From assembly GCA_905208635.1 (NCBI GenBank), contig CAJLPX010000024.1, positions 1 to 29,173 of the forward strand: a stretch of 29,173 bases of DNA, in the 5' to 3' direction. The stretch's first letter is position 1, and every line of letters starts with the position of its first letter. The notes below the pieces were generated by a model that saw only the letters and a list, made by a program, of their open reading frames with translations, did no database searches and had not been told where the DNA came from. This DNA is from an uncultured Collinsella sp. GTDB lineage: Bacteria > Actinomycetota > Coriobacteriia > Coriobacteriales > Coriobacteriaceae. Of this stretch, positions 1-7,766 are shown one piece after another. The position numbers were made by a program, and so were the translations under genes.

Positions 1-128
1 TGTGCACCTTCGACACGGTCAATATGCTCGGCTGGTTTGTGCGTGCAGTGCTCATCGTGGCGTTTTTGCCCGTTGGCCTGGGTGTGGCGCGTACGCTCAC
101 CGACCCTCGCTGGCGCCACACCAGCTAA
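1..128 (+). CDS. 3' end of an unidentified membrane-protein gene (partial)
   Basis: The frame starting at base 3 is open from the window edge to a TAA at 126-128 and encodes about 41 residues. They include a hydrophobic stretch (WFVRAVLIVAFLPVGLGVA) followed by a short basic tail ending RWRHTS. This looks like the last transmembrane helix and cytosolic tail of an integral membrane protein. Frame 2 is also open here but gives a Cys/Arg-rich sequence that does not look like protein, so frame 3 is preferred. The family cannot be named from so short a piece. The next 297 bases hold no gene, only a palindrome and a leader hairpin. Confidence 0.55.
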   Translation, partial: CTFDTVNMLGWFVRAVLIVAFLPVGLGVARTLTDPRWRHTS

Positions 129-162
129 TTGGTGCAAATGAAACTGATCCGCAAAACATGAA

Positions 163-220
163 CGTGGATAATCTCCCGTTTTTGGCCTGTTTACGGGCTC
201 AAAACGGGAGATTATCCACG
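163..220. repeat. Intergenic palindrome, 20-bp perfect arms
   Basis: Arms at 163-182 (CGTGGATAATCTCCCGTTTT) and 201-220 are perfect reverse complements around an 18-nt loop. The outer motif ATTATCCACGCTCG (211-224) is partly repeated at 240-253 (CCACGCTCG). The same motif occurs several times near 28.8-28.9 kb at the other end of the window, so this is a dispersed repeat family rather than a local terminator. No T-tract follows. Confidence 0.8.
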
Positions 221-364
221 CTCGTGGAATGGGTGTCCGAAAAACCACGCTCGTTGGGCCGATGCAGACGCACCTGGCAATTCCTTTTTTGTAGACGTTG
301 CCGTATGGCTGCATGCGGAAAAGGCCCCAGCGGTTAACATATACTCCATATGGGTAAAGAGACC

Positions 365-389
365 AAAGCGCCGCCACGAGTGGCGCTTT
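365..389 (+). promoter_or_regulatory. Hairpin in the clpC upstream region
   Basis: AAAGCGCC (365-372) pairs with GGCGCTTT (382-389) around a 9-nt loop, 36 bases before the clpC ATG. A TATACT (340-345) just upstream could be a -10 element, but no good -35 is visible. The hairpin could be a leader structure, a weak terminator for the upstream gene, or a regulator site. It does not match the HAIR (HspR) or CtsR consensus by eye. Confidence 0.35.
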
Positions 390-425
390 GCGTTTGAAAA
401 ACTAGCTCGTCTAAGAGGAACTAGC

Positions 426-3068
426 ATGTTAGACCGTTTTACCGATCGCGCGCGCAAGGTCATGTCCATGGCCAAGCAAGAGGCGCTCGATCTGCACTCA
501 AATAAGGTGGGCACCGAGCACCTGCTGCTTGCGCTCGCTAAGGAGGACGAGGGTATTGCCGCCGAGGCACTGCGTTCGCTCGATATCTCCTACGATGACA
601 TCATGGATACCCTCAAAGAGGTCCAGACCACGGTTCCCGAGCCCAGTGAGGAGACCGAGGCTGCCAAGCTCGCCTTTACGCCGCTCGTCATCAGCGTGAT
701 GGAACGCTCCTTCCGCGTGGCACGCGAGAACAACCAGACCTACGTTTCGACCGAGCACTTGCTGATCGGCATCGTCGAAGAAGGCAACGGCATGGCCATG
801 GACATCCTCATGCGCCTGGGCGTGTCGTCTGCTTCCATTAAAAAGGCCATCGAAAAGCTCACTGCCAAGGATCAGGACAAGAAGCGTCCGCTCGCTGGCG
901 CTGGCGCTGGTCGTCCCGGTGCGGGCCTGCCGTTCTTTAGCGGCTCGGATGCCTCTCAGCAAAAGGGGAGCGGCACCGACACGCTCAAGCAGTTCGCCAC
1001 CAACCTCACGCAAAAGGCGCGCGACGGCGAGCTCGATCCCGTGATTGGCCGCGAAAAGGAAGTCCAGCGCATGATGGAGATCCTTTCGCGCCGCACCAAG
1101 AACAATCCGCTTATCCTGGGCGATCCCGGCGTGGGCAAGACGGCTATCGTCGAGGGCCTGGCGCAGCAGATTGCTGCTGGCAACGTGCCCGAGAACCTCA
1201 TGAACCAGAATATCTGGACGCTCGACCTGCCGGGTCTTGTCGCGGGCGCCAAGTATCGCGGTGAGTTTGAGGAGCGCCTCAAGAACGTGATCCAAGAGGC
1301 CACCGAGGCCGACGACGTCATCTTGTTTATCGATGAGATGCACACCATCATCGGTGCCGGTTCCGCCGAGGGCTCCATCGACGCGAGCTCCATGCTCAAG
1401 CCCGTGCTCGCGCGCGGTGCCTTCCAGATTATCGGCGCCACCACGGCCGAGGAATTCCGCAAGTACCTCACCAAGGACCCGGCCTTCGAGCGTCGCTTCC
1501 AGACCATCGATGTCGAGGAGCCGAGCGTCGAGGACACGGTCAAGATCCTGACCGCGCTCAAGCCGCGCTACGAGGAGCACCACCATGTGCGCTATACGCA
1601 GGGTGCTATCGAGGCCGCCGCGAACCTTTCCAACCGCTACATTCAGGATCGCTTCCTGCCCGATAAGGCCATCGACCTCATTGACGAGGCCGGTGCCCGC
1701 GCCCGCATCGCCGCCAACCGCGCGCCCGAGCCGGTGCGCGAGGCCGAGCATCGCATAGAGGAGCTCAAGGCCGCCGCGCAGGAGGCCACCGAGAGCGACG
1801 ACATGAACAAGGCCGCCGAGATCACCGAGCAGCAGAAGGCTGCCGAGATTGAACTCGCCGAGGCCAAGGCTGCCTGGACCGCCGAGCTCGACGCCAGCCC
1901 GCTCACCATCGACGTGAGTCAGATTGCCGACATCGTGTCCGTGACCTCTGGCGTGCCGGTTTCCTCGCTCACCGAGAGCGAGAGCCGTCGCCTGCTGCAG
2001 ACCGAAAGCGTGCTCAAGACCCGCATTATCGGCCAGGACGAGGCCGTCGAGGCCGTCGCCAAGGCCGTGCGCCGCAGCCGCTCGCCGCTCAAGGACCCGC
2101 GTCGTCCCGGCGGCAGCTTTATCTTCCTGGGTCCCACCGGCACGGGCAAGACCGAGCTCGCCAAGACGCTCGCCGAGTATCTCTTTGGCAGCAAAGACGC
2201 GCTCATCAGCTTCGACATGTCCGAGTTCGGTAGCGAGTTCGAGGTCTCCAAGCTCATCGGTAGCCCTCCGGGCTACGTCGGTCACGACGAGGGCGGCCAG
2301 CTCACCAAGGCCGTTCGTCGCCACCCGTACTCGGTCGTGCTGTTCGACGAGATCGAGAAGGCGCACCCCGATATCTTCAACATCTTGCTGCAGGTGCTGG
2401 AAGAGGGTCGTCTGACCGATAGCCAGGGCAAGACGGTCGACTTCCGCAACACCGTGATCATCATGACGTCCAACGTGGGCGCCCGCGAGATTGCGCAGGA
2501 TGCAAGCGTTGGCTTTGGCACCACCGGCGAGCAGGGCCTCACCTCGAGTGAGATCCGCGGTCGCGCCATGGGCGAGCTCAAGCGCCTGTTCCGCCCCGAG
2601 CTGCTCAACCGCATCGACGACATCGTGGTGTTCCAGAAGCTCTCGGGCGAGAATCTCACCAAGATCGCGCACCTGCTGGTGGACGACCTGCGTCAGCGTT
2701 TGATTGCCAACGGCATGAACATCAAGCTCACCGATGCGGCCTATGACAAGATCGTGGCCGAGGGCACCGACCTCACCAACGGTGCGCGTCCGCTGCGCCG
2801 TGCTATTCAAAAGCTCATCGAGGACCCGCTGTCCGAGGAGCTGCTGGCCGGCGAGTGGGGCGAGGGCGATACCGTCCTGTGCGACGTGGCCGATGGCAAG
2901 TTTGTCTTTAGCCACGGCACGGGCGAGATCCCGGCACCGCGTCCGGCGGGCACGCTCGGTGGTGATATCGCCCCGGCGGCACCGCGCACTGGCAACGCCG
3001 CGCCCGTGAGCGGCGGCGTGACCTCGGGCCCCGGCGGCATGATGCAAGCCGGTTCCGGCGCGCTGTAG
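426..3068 (+). CDS. clpC: ClpC, AAA+ unfoldase subunit of the Clp protease
   Basis: ATP-dependent Hsp100 unfoldase that feeds proteins to ClpP in the cytosol. It has 880 residues, the usual size being about 810-850. Order: ClpN repeats (about 1-145, starting MLDRFTDRARKVMSMAKQEA), first AAA+ module with Walker A GDPGVGKT at 232-239 and Walker B LFIDE at 300-304, a middle coiled-coil/UVR-like stretch at about 435-475, then a second AAA+ module with Walker A GPTGTGKT at 569-576 and Walker B VVLFDE at 637-642, and the ClpB-D2-small domain. The tail after about 830 is Gly/Ala/Pro-rich and looks disordered. AAGAGGA at 413-419 supports the ATG. Followed by a strong terminator, so probably monocistronic. 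Both nucleotide sites look intact. A long antisense ORF over this gene is a shadow. Confidence 0.97.
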   Translation: MLDRFTDRARKVMSMAKQEALDLHSNKVGTEHLLLALAKEDEGIAAEALRSLDISYDDIMDTLKEVQTTVPEPSEETEAAKLAFTPLVISVMERSFRVARENNQTYVSTEHLLIGIVEEGNGMAMDILMRLGVSSASIKKAIEKLTAKDQDKKRPLAGAGAGRPGAGLPFFSGSDASQQKGSGTDTLKQFATNLTQKARDGELDPVIGREKEVQRMMEILSRRTKNNPLILGDPGVGKTAIVEGLAQQIAAGNVPENLMNQNIWTLDLPGLVAGAKYRGEFEERLKNVIQEATEADDVILFIDEMHTIIGAGSAEGSIDASSMLKPVLARGAFQIIGATTAEEFRKYLTKDPAFERRFQTIDVEEPSVEDTVKILTALKPRYEEHHHVRYTQGAIEAAANLSNRYIQDRFLPDKAIDLIDEAGARARIAANRAPEPVREAEHRIEELKAAAQEATESDDMNKAAEITEQQKAAEIELAEAKAAWTAELDASPLTIDVSQIADIVSVTSGVPVSSLTESESRRLLQTESVLKTRIIGQDEAVEAVAKAVRRSRSPLKDPRRPGGSFIFLGPTGTGKTELAKTLAEYLFGSKDALISFDMSEFGSEFEVSKLIGSPPGYVGHDEGGQLTKAVRRHPYSVVLFDEIEKAHPDIFNILLQVLEEGRLTDSQGKTVDFRNTVIIMTSNVGAREIAQDASVGFGTTGEQGLTSSEIRGRAMGELKRLFRPELLNRIDDIVVFQKLSGENLTKIAHLLVDDLRQRLIANGMNIKLTDAAYDKIVAEGTDLTNGARPLRRAIQKLIEDPLSEELLAGEWGEGDTVLCDVADGKFVFSHGTGEIPAPRPAGTLGGDIAPAAPRTGNAAPVSGGVTSGPGGMMQAGSGAL

Positions 3069-3094
3069 GGCGTAACAAAACCTTGTGTCCACGA

Positions 3095-3121
3095 GGGCGT
3101 TCCAAAGGAGCGCCCTTTTTC
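3095..3121 (+). terminator. Rho-independent terminator of clpC
   Basis: GGGCGTTCC (3095-3103) pairs with GGAGCGCCC (3107-3115) around an AAA loop, followed by TTTTT. It lies 27 bases after the clpC stop. Confidence 0.9.
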
Positions 3122-3320
3122 TGTTGGAAAGCCCCCTTCGTTCAAAGTAGATCTCATTAAACATATCAATGGCGTATGCATAAACGTTGATCAAGCGTTG
3201 AGGTTGGTTGAAGGGTCCAACGTCCCTTCGGCGCGGCCCGTCTAACCTGCTTTATCTTAATAAAGTGGCGTCTCCCCACCGTTAGCCGATGATGCAAGGG
3301 CGCTCGGCGTTTTCGACTGG

Positions 3321-3349
3321 TTTATGCACGCAAAGTCTGGGAATATACA
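3321..3349 (+). promoter_or_regulatory. Candidate promoter for pepD
   Basis: TTTATG (3321-3326), a 17-nt spacer, then TATACA (3344-3349), 44 bases before the pepD ATG. The -35 is weak and the -10 good. The rest of the 270-bp gap after the clpC terminator shows only a small hairpin (GAAGGG/CCCTTC near 3217-3234). Confidence 0.45.
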
Positions 3350-3393
3350 AGGCGCATGTCTTACTGTCTAACCAGTTGCGCCAAGGAGGCACC

Positions 3394-4851
3394 ATGGATT
3401 ACAAGATCACCGGCTACGAGCCCGCCCAGCTGTTCCATTTCTTTGAGGAGGTCAGCGCGATCCCCCGTGGGTCTGGCAACGAGAAGGGCATCAGCGATTT
3501 CCTGGTTGCGTTTGCCAAGGAGCGCGGCCTCGATGTGTACCAGGACGAGGTCTACAACGTCATCATTCGCAAGCCCGCTTCTGCCGGCGCCGAGAATGCC
3601 CCGACCGTGATGCTGCAGGGCCACATCGATATGGTGTGCGACAAGTTGGGCTCTGTTGAGCACGACTTTACGACCGACGGTATCGACCTGGTCGTCAAGG
3701 ACGGCGTCCTCACCGCTAACGGCACCACCCTGGGCGCCGACAACGGTATTGCTGTCGCTCTGATGCTTACTGTGCTCAACGACGATTCGATCGTTCATCC
3801 CGCCCTCGAGTGCGTATTCACCACCGACGAGGAGACTGGCCTGGTCGGCGCCGAGACGCTCGACAAGTCCCAGATTAGCGCCCGCACCATGATTAACCTT
3901 GACTCCGAGGAAGAGGGCGTTGCCACCGTCAGCTGCGCCGGCGGCGTCGTTGTTACCTACACCTGCCCCATCGTGCGCGAGCACAAGACCGGCAGCACCC
4001 TCACGCTCGACATCTCCGGCCTACTGGGTGGTCATTCCGGCAACGATATCAACCTGGAGCGCGGCAACGGCAACCTCATCATGGCCCGCATCATCGACCG
4101 CCTGATGGTCGCCGGCGAGCCCGCCATCGTTAGCTTTAACGGCGGCACTAAGGACAACGCCATCAACCGTGAGTGCAAGGCCGAGCTGGTTTACGCCGAC
4201 CACGCTGCCGCCGAGGCCGCGGCCCAGATCGCAAAGGACATCATCGCCGACGTCACTGCCGAGCTCGAGGTCTTCGACCCCGGCTTTACCTGCACCGTCG
4301 AGATTGCCGACGACGCCGAGGTCGAGGCCATGGATCAGAAGTCCGCGCTTGCCCTCATCCGCGCCCTGCGTCTTGCCCCTAATGGCGTGATTCGCCGCAA
4401 CGTCGCCACCGACGGCTCCGTCGAGGTTTCCTCCAACATCGGCGTGGTCGCCACTTCCGACGACCAGGTCAAGATCATGCTGTCCCCGCGCTCCTCGATC
4501 ACCTCACTGCAGAACGAGTTCAAGGACCGCCTGCAGACGCTGGCCGATGTCTTGGGCTTCGACGCCAAGTTCGAGTTCGAGTATCCCGGCTGGAGCTATG
4601 CCGAGCATTCGCCGGTCCGCGACGTTTTTGTCGAGAGCTATCGCGAGCTCTTTGGCTCCGAGCTGCGCATCGAGTCCATTCACGCTGGCCTTGAGTGCGG
4701 CCTGTTTGCTGAGGCCCTGCACGGCCTGGACGCCATCGCCGTGGGCCCGACGCTCTCCGATGTCCACACCCCGGACGAGAGCATGGAGCTCGCTTCTGCC
4801 GAGCGCTTCTACGAGCTGCTCATCGACGTCCTCAAGCGCCTTGCCGCGTAA
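3394..4851 (+). CDS. pepD: Aminoacyl-histidine dipeptidase PepD (M20 peptidase)
   Basis: Cytosolic di-zinc dipeptidase (Xaa-His/carnosinase type) that supplies amino acids from peptides. It has 485 residues, the family's usual length. Metal and catalytic positions are visible: H77 and D79 in QGHIDMV, bridging D116 in LGADNG, general base E146 and metal E147 in TDEETG, D170 in NLDSEEEG, and H458 near the C-terminus in SDVHTPDE. The lid/dimerisation domain lies between about 185 and 375. ATG 3394 is chosen over the upstream in-frame ATG at 3289 because AAGGAGG sits 5 bases before it and the protein then starts at the family's usual point (MDYKITGYEP). It stands alone with its own promoter candidate and terminator. 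Confidence 0.93.
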   Translation: MDYKITGYEPAQLFHFFEEVSAIPRGSGNEKGISDFLVAFAKERGLDVYQDEVYNVIIRKPASAGAENAPTVMLQGHIDMVCDKLGSVEHDFTTDGIDLVVKDGVLTANGTTLGADNGIAVALMLTVLNDDSIVHPALECVFTTDEETGLVGAETLDKSQISARTMINLDSEEEGVATVSCAGGVVVTYTCPIVREHKTGSTLTLDISGLLGGHSGNDINLERGNGNLIMARIIDRLMVAGEPAIVSFNGGTKDNAINRECKAELVYADHAAAEAAAQIAKDIIADVTAELEVFDPGFTCTVEIADDAEVEAMDQKSALALIRALRLAPNGVIRRNVATDGSVEVSSNIGVVATSDDQVKIMLSPRSSITSLQNEFKDRLQTLADVLGFDAKFEFEYPGWSYAEHSPVRDVFVESYRELFGSELRIESIHAGLECGLFAEALHGLDAIAVGPTLSDVHTPDESMELASAERFYELLIDVLKRLAA

Positions 4852-4906
4852 GGGTCGCGCTAGCAGCAGTTCGAGCCACGTGCTAGCGGATTGCAAATGA
4901 CATTAC

Positions 4907-4953
4907 GAGAGGGGGCATCCGAACTTTTGCGACGGGTGCCCCCCTCTTCTTTT
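4907..4953 (+). terminator. Terminator of pepD
   Basis: GAGAGGGGGCATCC (4907-4920) pairs with GGGTGCCCCCCTCTTC (4934-4949), followed by TTTT. It lies between pepD and the convergent hipA-like gene. A T-rich tail is present only on the forward strand. Confidence 0.85.
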
Positions 4954-4976
4954 AAGAAATGTGGATTGATTGGCGC

Positions 4977-6281
4977 CTAGCCCATATCCGCCTTGATGAG
5001 GTCGAGGGTGCGCTGGCAGTTTTCGCGGACGGGGCCGAGCATGTGCTCGCGCAGGTCCGCCATGCCGGGCAGGTCGGCGTGTTCGTCCATGATCTCTTCC
5101 ATGCAAATGGGCACCTCGTAGGCGAGGTCCATCATGGTCGCAAAGCAAAACTTCTCGGATAGCCCGGCATCGGTGAGCGCCGCCTCCAGCGCGGGGTCGC
5201 CCATACCGTGGTATCGGCGGATAGCGCCTGGACCGATGCGCCCCACTCGATTTTCGCCGCCAACGCTCATGGCAAGGCGCGCCCGGCGGCGCATACGCTC
5301 GTACGCCAAGCCCGATGCGACATCGTACATGGGTGCGAGCGCTGCGTTTGTGCCTTTACCTAGGATGAGCGAGTAGTTTTTAGCGTGTGCGTCAGGCGCT
5401 CCGATAATGGCGTTATAGAACAACATATAGGTAAAAAGCACAAGATTCATGTGGTGGGGGACTGTGTTAATCAGTCGTTCTTGGATTTCTCGTGTGGTTG
5501 GTCCTCCGTCGGCGGTGTATTTCTGGCTTGGCAATACACCGAGCGCCTGGCAAAAGTCCTCCTGATGCAGCCTTTCGATATTTCCGCTGCTATTGACCAT
5601 TCTGTCGTACCGTTCAACGACGAGCGCGGCTTCGTCTTCAAATGTGCAATAGGAGACGTTGGCAGTTGGAATGCCAACACGCCGAGCCGTTTTCATGCAG
5701 ACGAATTCGTTTAAGGCCTGATGTTTGAACCCGACGACACCATTTTTGAAGATATGGGTAGTGGGGGATGACCCTAGACATTCGCACCATTGGCCATCAT
5801 GCCAAGCTAGTGCAAATTTGCCTTGGTTGCCGCCCAGGGACCAGCTTTCGTTGGAGCCCATCCATGTCTCTCTTTCGTCATCGCGAATTGCTTTGAGCTT
5901 GTGAGCGATTTGAGAATTGGTAAGCGGGCGGTATGCCGAGACCCTGCCGCGGGCGGCGCCTAATTGATCGGTTCGACAAAACTGAACGGCCCCTGCGCAG
6001 TCAAGACCGATATGGCACAAGAGGGCGACGGGGTTGTTGGATGCAACGTCATACTCGGCGGCAATAGCGCGACGCTGCTCTTGACTGTCGGGCAAAAGGC
6101 CAAATAGGAACGGGCGGACGATGTTATGGCCATACGTGCGATTGGAAAGCGGCATTGTTAGCGATAGCGGTGCTCCGCGATAGGTTGGGGCGTATACAAA
6201 GCTGCAGAGTCCATGCTTGTCTTGCCGGAGAGTGCCTGCGATTTCGCCACAAATGAGGGTTGCAAGCTCCATCTCTGCCAT
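4977..6281 (-). CDS. hipA: HipA-family Ser/Thr kinase toxin
   Basis: HipA-type protein kinase. Characterised members inactivate aminoacyl-tRNA synthetase(s) by phosphorylation and cause growth arrest. It has 434 residues, close to E. coli HipA (440). An N-terminal HipA domain (about 1-105) is followed by the kinase core: Gly-rich loop SLGGNQGK at 148-155, VERYDR at about 222-227, catalytic loop DAHAKN at 297-302, and metal-binding D320 in MYDVASG. All key residues are present, so it should be active. Its ATG directly abuts the stop of the upstream XRE gene, so the two are translationally linked. The substrate cannot be told from sequence, and the family also contains non-toxic kinases. Confidence 0.88.
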   Translation of the reverse strand: MAEMELATLICGEIAGTLRQDKHGLCSFVYAPTYRGAPLSLTMPLSNRTYGHNIVRPFLFGLLPDSQEQRRAIAAEYDVASNNPVALLCHIGLDCAGAVQFCRTDQLGAARGRVSAYRPLTNSQIAHKLKAIRDDERETWMGSNESWSLGGNQGKFALAWHDGQWCECLGSSPTTHIFKNGVVGFKHQALNEFVCMKTARRVGIPTANVSYCTFEDEAALVVERYDRMVNSSGNIERLHQEDFCQALGVLPSQKYTADGGPTTREIQERLINTVPHHMNLVLFTYMLFYNAIIGAPDAHAKNYSLILGKGTNAALAPMYDVASGLAYERMRRRARLAMSVGGENRVGRIGPGAIRRYHGMGDPALEAALTDAGLSEKFCFATMMDLAYEVPICMEEIMDEHADLPGMADLREHMLGPVRENCQRTLDLIKADMG

Positions 6282-6713
6282 TTATTTCACAACCTTACAG
6301 CCAAAGGAGAGGCCTGAAGTGCCGGAAAGGCCTTGCTCGGCTGCGATTTGGGCCAGCAAGGCACCATAGGAAGATGGCGTTCCCTGTCGAGCGGGTCGTC
6401 TGCCTACGCTTGGCTTTGGCAGGGCATTCGAGTTCGCGATAGGGAGGTCCGCTTTCGTCGTCGGATGTTCGGAGGGCGATGCGATGGAGTCGTTATCGCT
6501 TTGCGCAAAGAGACCTATGCCGAGTGCATTAAAGACGGACAGCAACTTGTCGAGCCGAATACCCGTGGCGTCTCCTAGCTCGAGCGATGCGAGCAGGCGC
6601 TCCGAAACGCCGGCTTTTTTAGCGAGGGCCGCACGGGTGATTTCCTGCGACTCGCGTGCCTGACGCACATAGATGCCAGCTTGGCGTGGTGTGGTGATGG
6701 GAAGGGTATCCAT
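6282..6713 (-). CDS. hipB: HipB-like XRE antitoxin and repressor
   Basis: Helix-turn-helix protein of 143 residues, first gene of the hipBA operon. The XRE fold spans about residues 8-65 (RQARESQEITRAALAKKAGV then SERLLASLELGDATGIRLDK); the rest is a Ser/Pro-rich tail that could bind the kinase. The ATG at 6713 is preferred over the one at 6728 because GGAG lies 6 bases before it. By analogy it neutralises the HipA-like kinase and represses the operon through the palindrome at 6731-6765. It is longer than E. coli HipB (88 aa), but such tails occur in other HipB homologues. Confidence 0.82.
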   Translation of the reverse strand: MDTLPITTPRQAGIYVRQARESQEITRAALAKKAGVSERLLASLELGDATGIRLDKLLSVFNALGIGLFAQSDNDSIASPSEHPTTKADLPIANSNALPKPSVGRRPARQGTPSSYGALLAQIAAEQGLSGTSGLSFGCKVVK

Positions 6714-6730
6714 GGCGATCTCCAACATGT

Positions 6731-6765
6731 AGACTTTTGCATATCAGTATGACATGCAAAAGTCT
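6731..6765. promoter_or_regulatory. Operator palindrome upstream of hipBA
   Basis: AGACTTTTGCAT (6731-6742) and ATGCAAAAGTCT (6754-6765) are perfect 12-bp inverted repeats separated by 11 bp, ending 17 bases before the hipB ATG. Its position and symmetry fit an autoregulatory HipB operator overlapping the promoter. Confidence 0.75.
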
Positions 6766-6770
6766 GCACG

Positions 6771-6802
6771 AAAAGGCCTCATGCAAAACTTTGCATGAGG
6801 CC
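6771..6802 (-). terminator. Terminator of mntP, sharing the hipB half-site core
   Basis: GGCCTCATGCAAA (6775-6787) pairs perfectly with 6790-6802 around a 2-nt loop; on the minus strand it is followed by TTTT (6774-6771). It ends mntP, which lies upstream on the same strand. The stem contains ATGCAAA/TTTGCAT, the core of the adjacent hipB operator. Confidence 0.8.
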
Positions 6803-6840
6803 TTGTACTGGCGTTGAGTTTTGAGCGATTGTGTTTGGCG

Positions 6841-7419
6841 TTACAGCGCCAAAATCCCCAGATGCTCAAGCAAGATCTTAAGTCCGATGAGGATGAGCAC
6901 GATGCCGCCCACGATGGTGGCAGGTTTTTCGTAGCGCGCGCCAAAGGTGTGGCCGATCGCTACGCCGGCGACGGAGAAGATAAACGTTGTGACGCCGATA
7001 AGCGATACAGCGGGAACGATGTCAACCGAGAGCGCCGCAAATGAGATGCCTACGGCTAGGGCGTCGATTGAGGTGGCGATGGCGAGGATCAGGTACTCGC
7101 CCAGGTCAATCTTTTCGGCATCCTTGCCGTCGCCTTCATTCTCGTCCTCGGTAAAGGCTTCCCACAGCATTTTGCCGCCGATAAAGGCCAAAAGGATAAA
7201 GGCAATCCAATGGTCGATGGGTCCGATGATGCCCATGAATTGACTGCCAAGCGCCCATCCGATTACGGGCATGCCGGCCTGAAAGCCGCCAAAGAACAGG
7301 CCGAGCACCACGGCGACTTTAAGGTTGATCTTCTTCATGCCAAGGCCCTTGCAGATGGATACGGCAAAGGCATCCATCGAAAGGCCAACGGCGAGCAGCA
7401 CGAGCTCTGCGAGTCCCAT
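6841..7419 (-). CDS. mntP: MntP manganese efflux pump
   Basis: Small inner-membrane Mn2+ exporter (former DUF204 family), 192 residues with about six transmembrane helices. It shows the paired family motifs LSMDAFAVSICKG near the N-terminus and TSIDALAVGISFA in the second half; the internal repeat is typical of MntP. A longer in-frame reading begins at 7572, but those first 51 codons run through the riboswitch and terminator. ATG 7419 has AGAGGGAG 5 bases upstream and gives the family start MGLAELVLLAVGLSMDAFAV. Expression should rise with Mn2+ through the leader riboswitch. Confidence 0.93.
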   Translation of the reverse strand: MGLAELVLLAVGLSMDAFAVSICKGLGMKKINLKVAVVLGLFFGGFQAGMPVIGWALGSQFMGIIGPIDHWIAFILLAFIGGKMLWEAFTEDENEGDGKDAEKIDLGEYLILAIATSIDALAVGISFAALSVDIVPAVSLIGVTTFIFSVAGVAIGHTFGARYEKPATIVGGIVLILIGLKILLEHLGILAL

Positions 7420-7472
7420 AGTCTGGCTCCCTCTCTGCGGGCGGGCCCGCGTGTACCTCTTGGGGGAGTAAC

Positions 7473-7608
7473 AAAAAAGACCCGTGGCGTACGCGTTGCG
7501 CGCACAGCCACGAGTCTCGTTCATTAAGGCAAGCCAGGCCGCATCGGCCAGTGTGTTGACTTGCCGCGCCACCGGAGGCGAACCCGATCACGCGACTACT
7601 CCCTCATT
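7473..7608 (-). ncRNA. yybP-ykoY manganese riboswitch with intrinsic terminator
   Basis: Minus-strand leader of mntP. It starts with GAGGGAGTAGT (near 7605), contains the conserved GTCAACACACTGG block (near 7560), and ends in GAGACTCGTGGC. These match the conserved elements of yybP-ykoY Mn2+ riboswitches. Its 3' part forms a terminator: GACTCGTGGC (7516-7507) pairs with GCCACGGGTC (7488-7479), followed by six T (7478-7473). In known members Mn2+ binding stabilises the aptamer and prevents the terminator, turning on the exporter. Confidence 0.88.
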
Positions 7609-7766
7609 TATGCGAATCCCGATGCTACCACATAAGCAGCTCATTTGGATTGGGGCTCTCAGCTGTGTTCGCTCATTCTGTAAGCATCGGATTTTGCGGG
7701 CGTCACAGAGGCAAACCGTGAGAAACTTATTGACGTTTATGGAGCGTATACGATGGGAGCGATGCC

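Noticed and set aside
365..389. HspR (HAIR), CtsR or ClgR operator upstream of clpC
   Set aside because: The inverted repeat there does not match any of these consensus sequences by eye; kept only as a hairpin.
498..3194. 898-residue minus-strand ORF over clpC
   Set aside because: Exact antisense of clpC; Leu/Gly/His/Arg-rich composition typical of a GC-rich shadow frame, no domain.
3289..3393. Extra 35 residues at the N-terminus of pepD
   Set aside because: Crosses a promoter candidate and ribosome site; the protein family starts at 3394.
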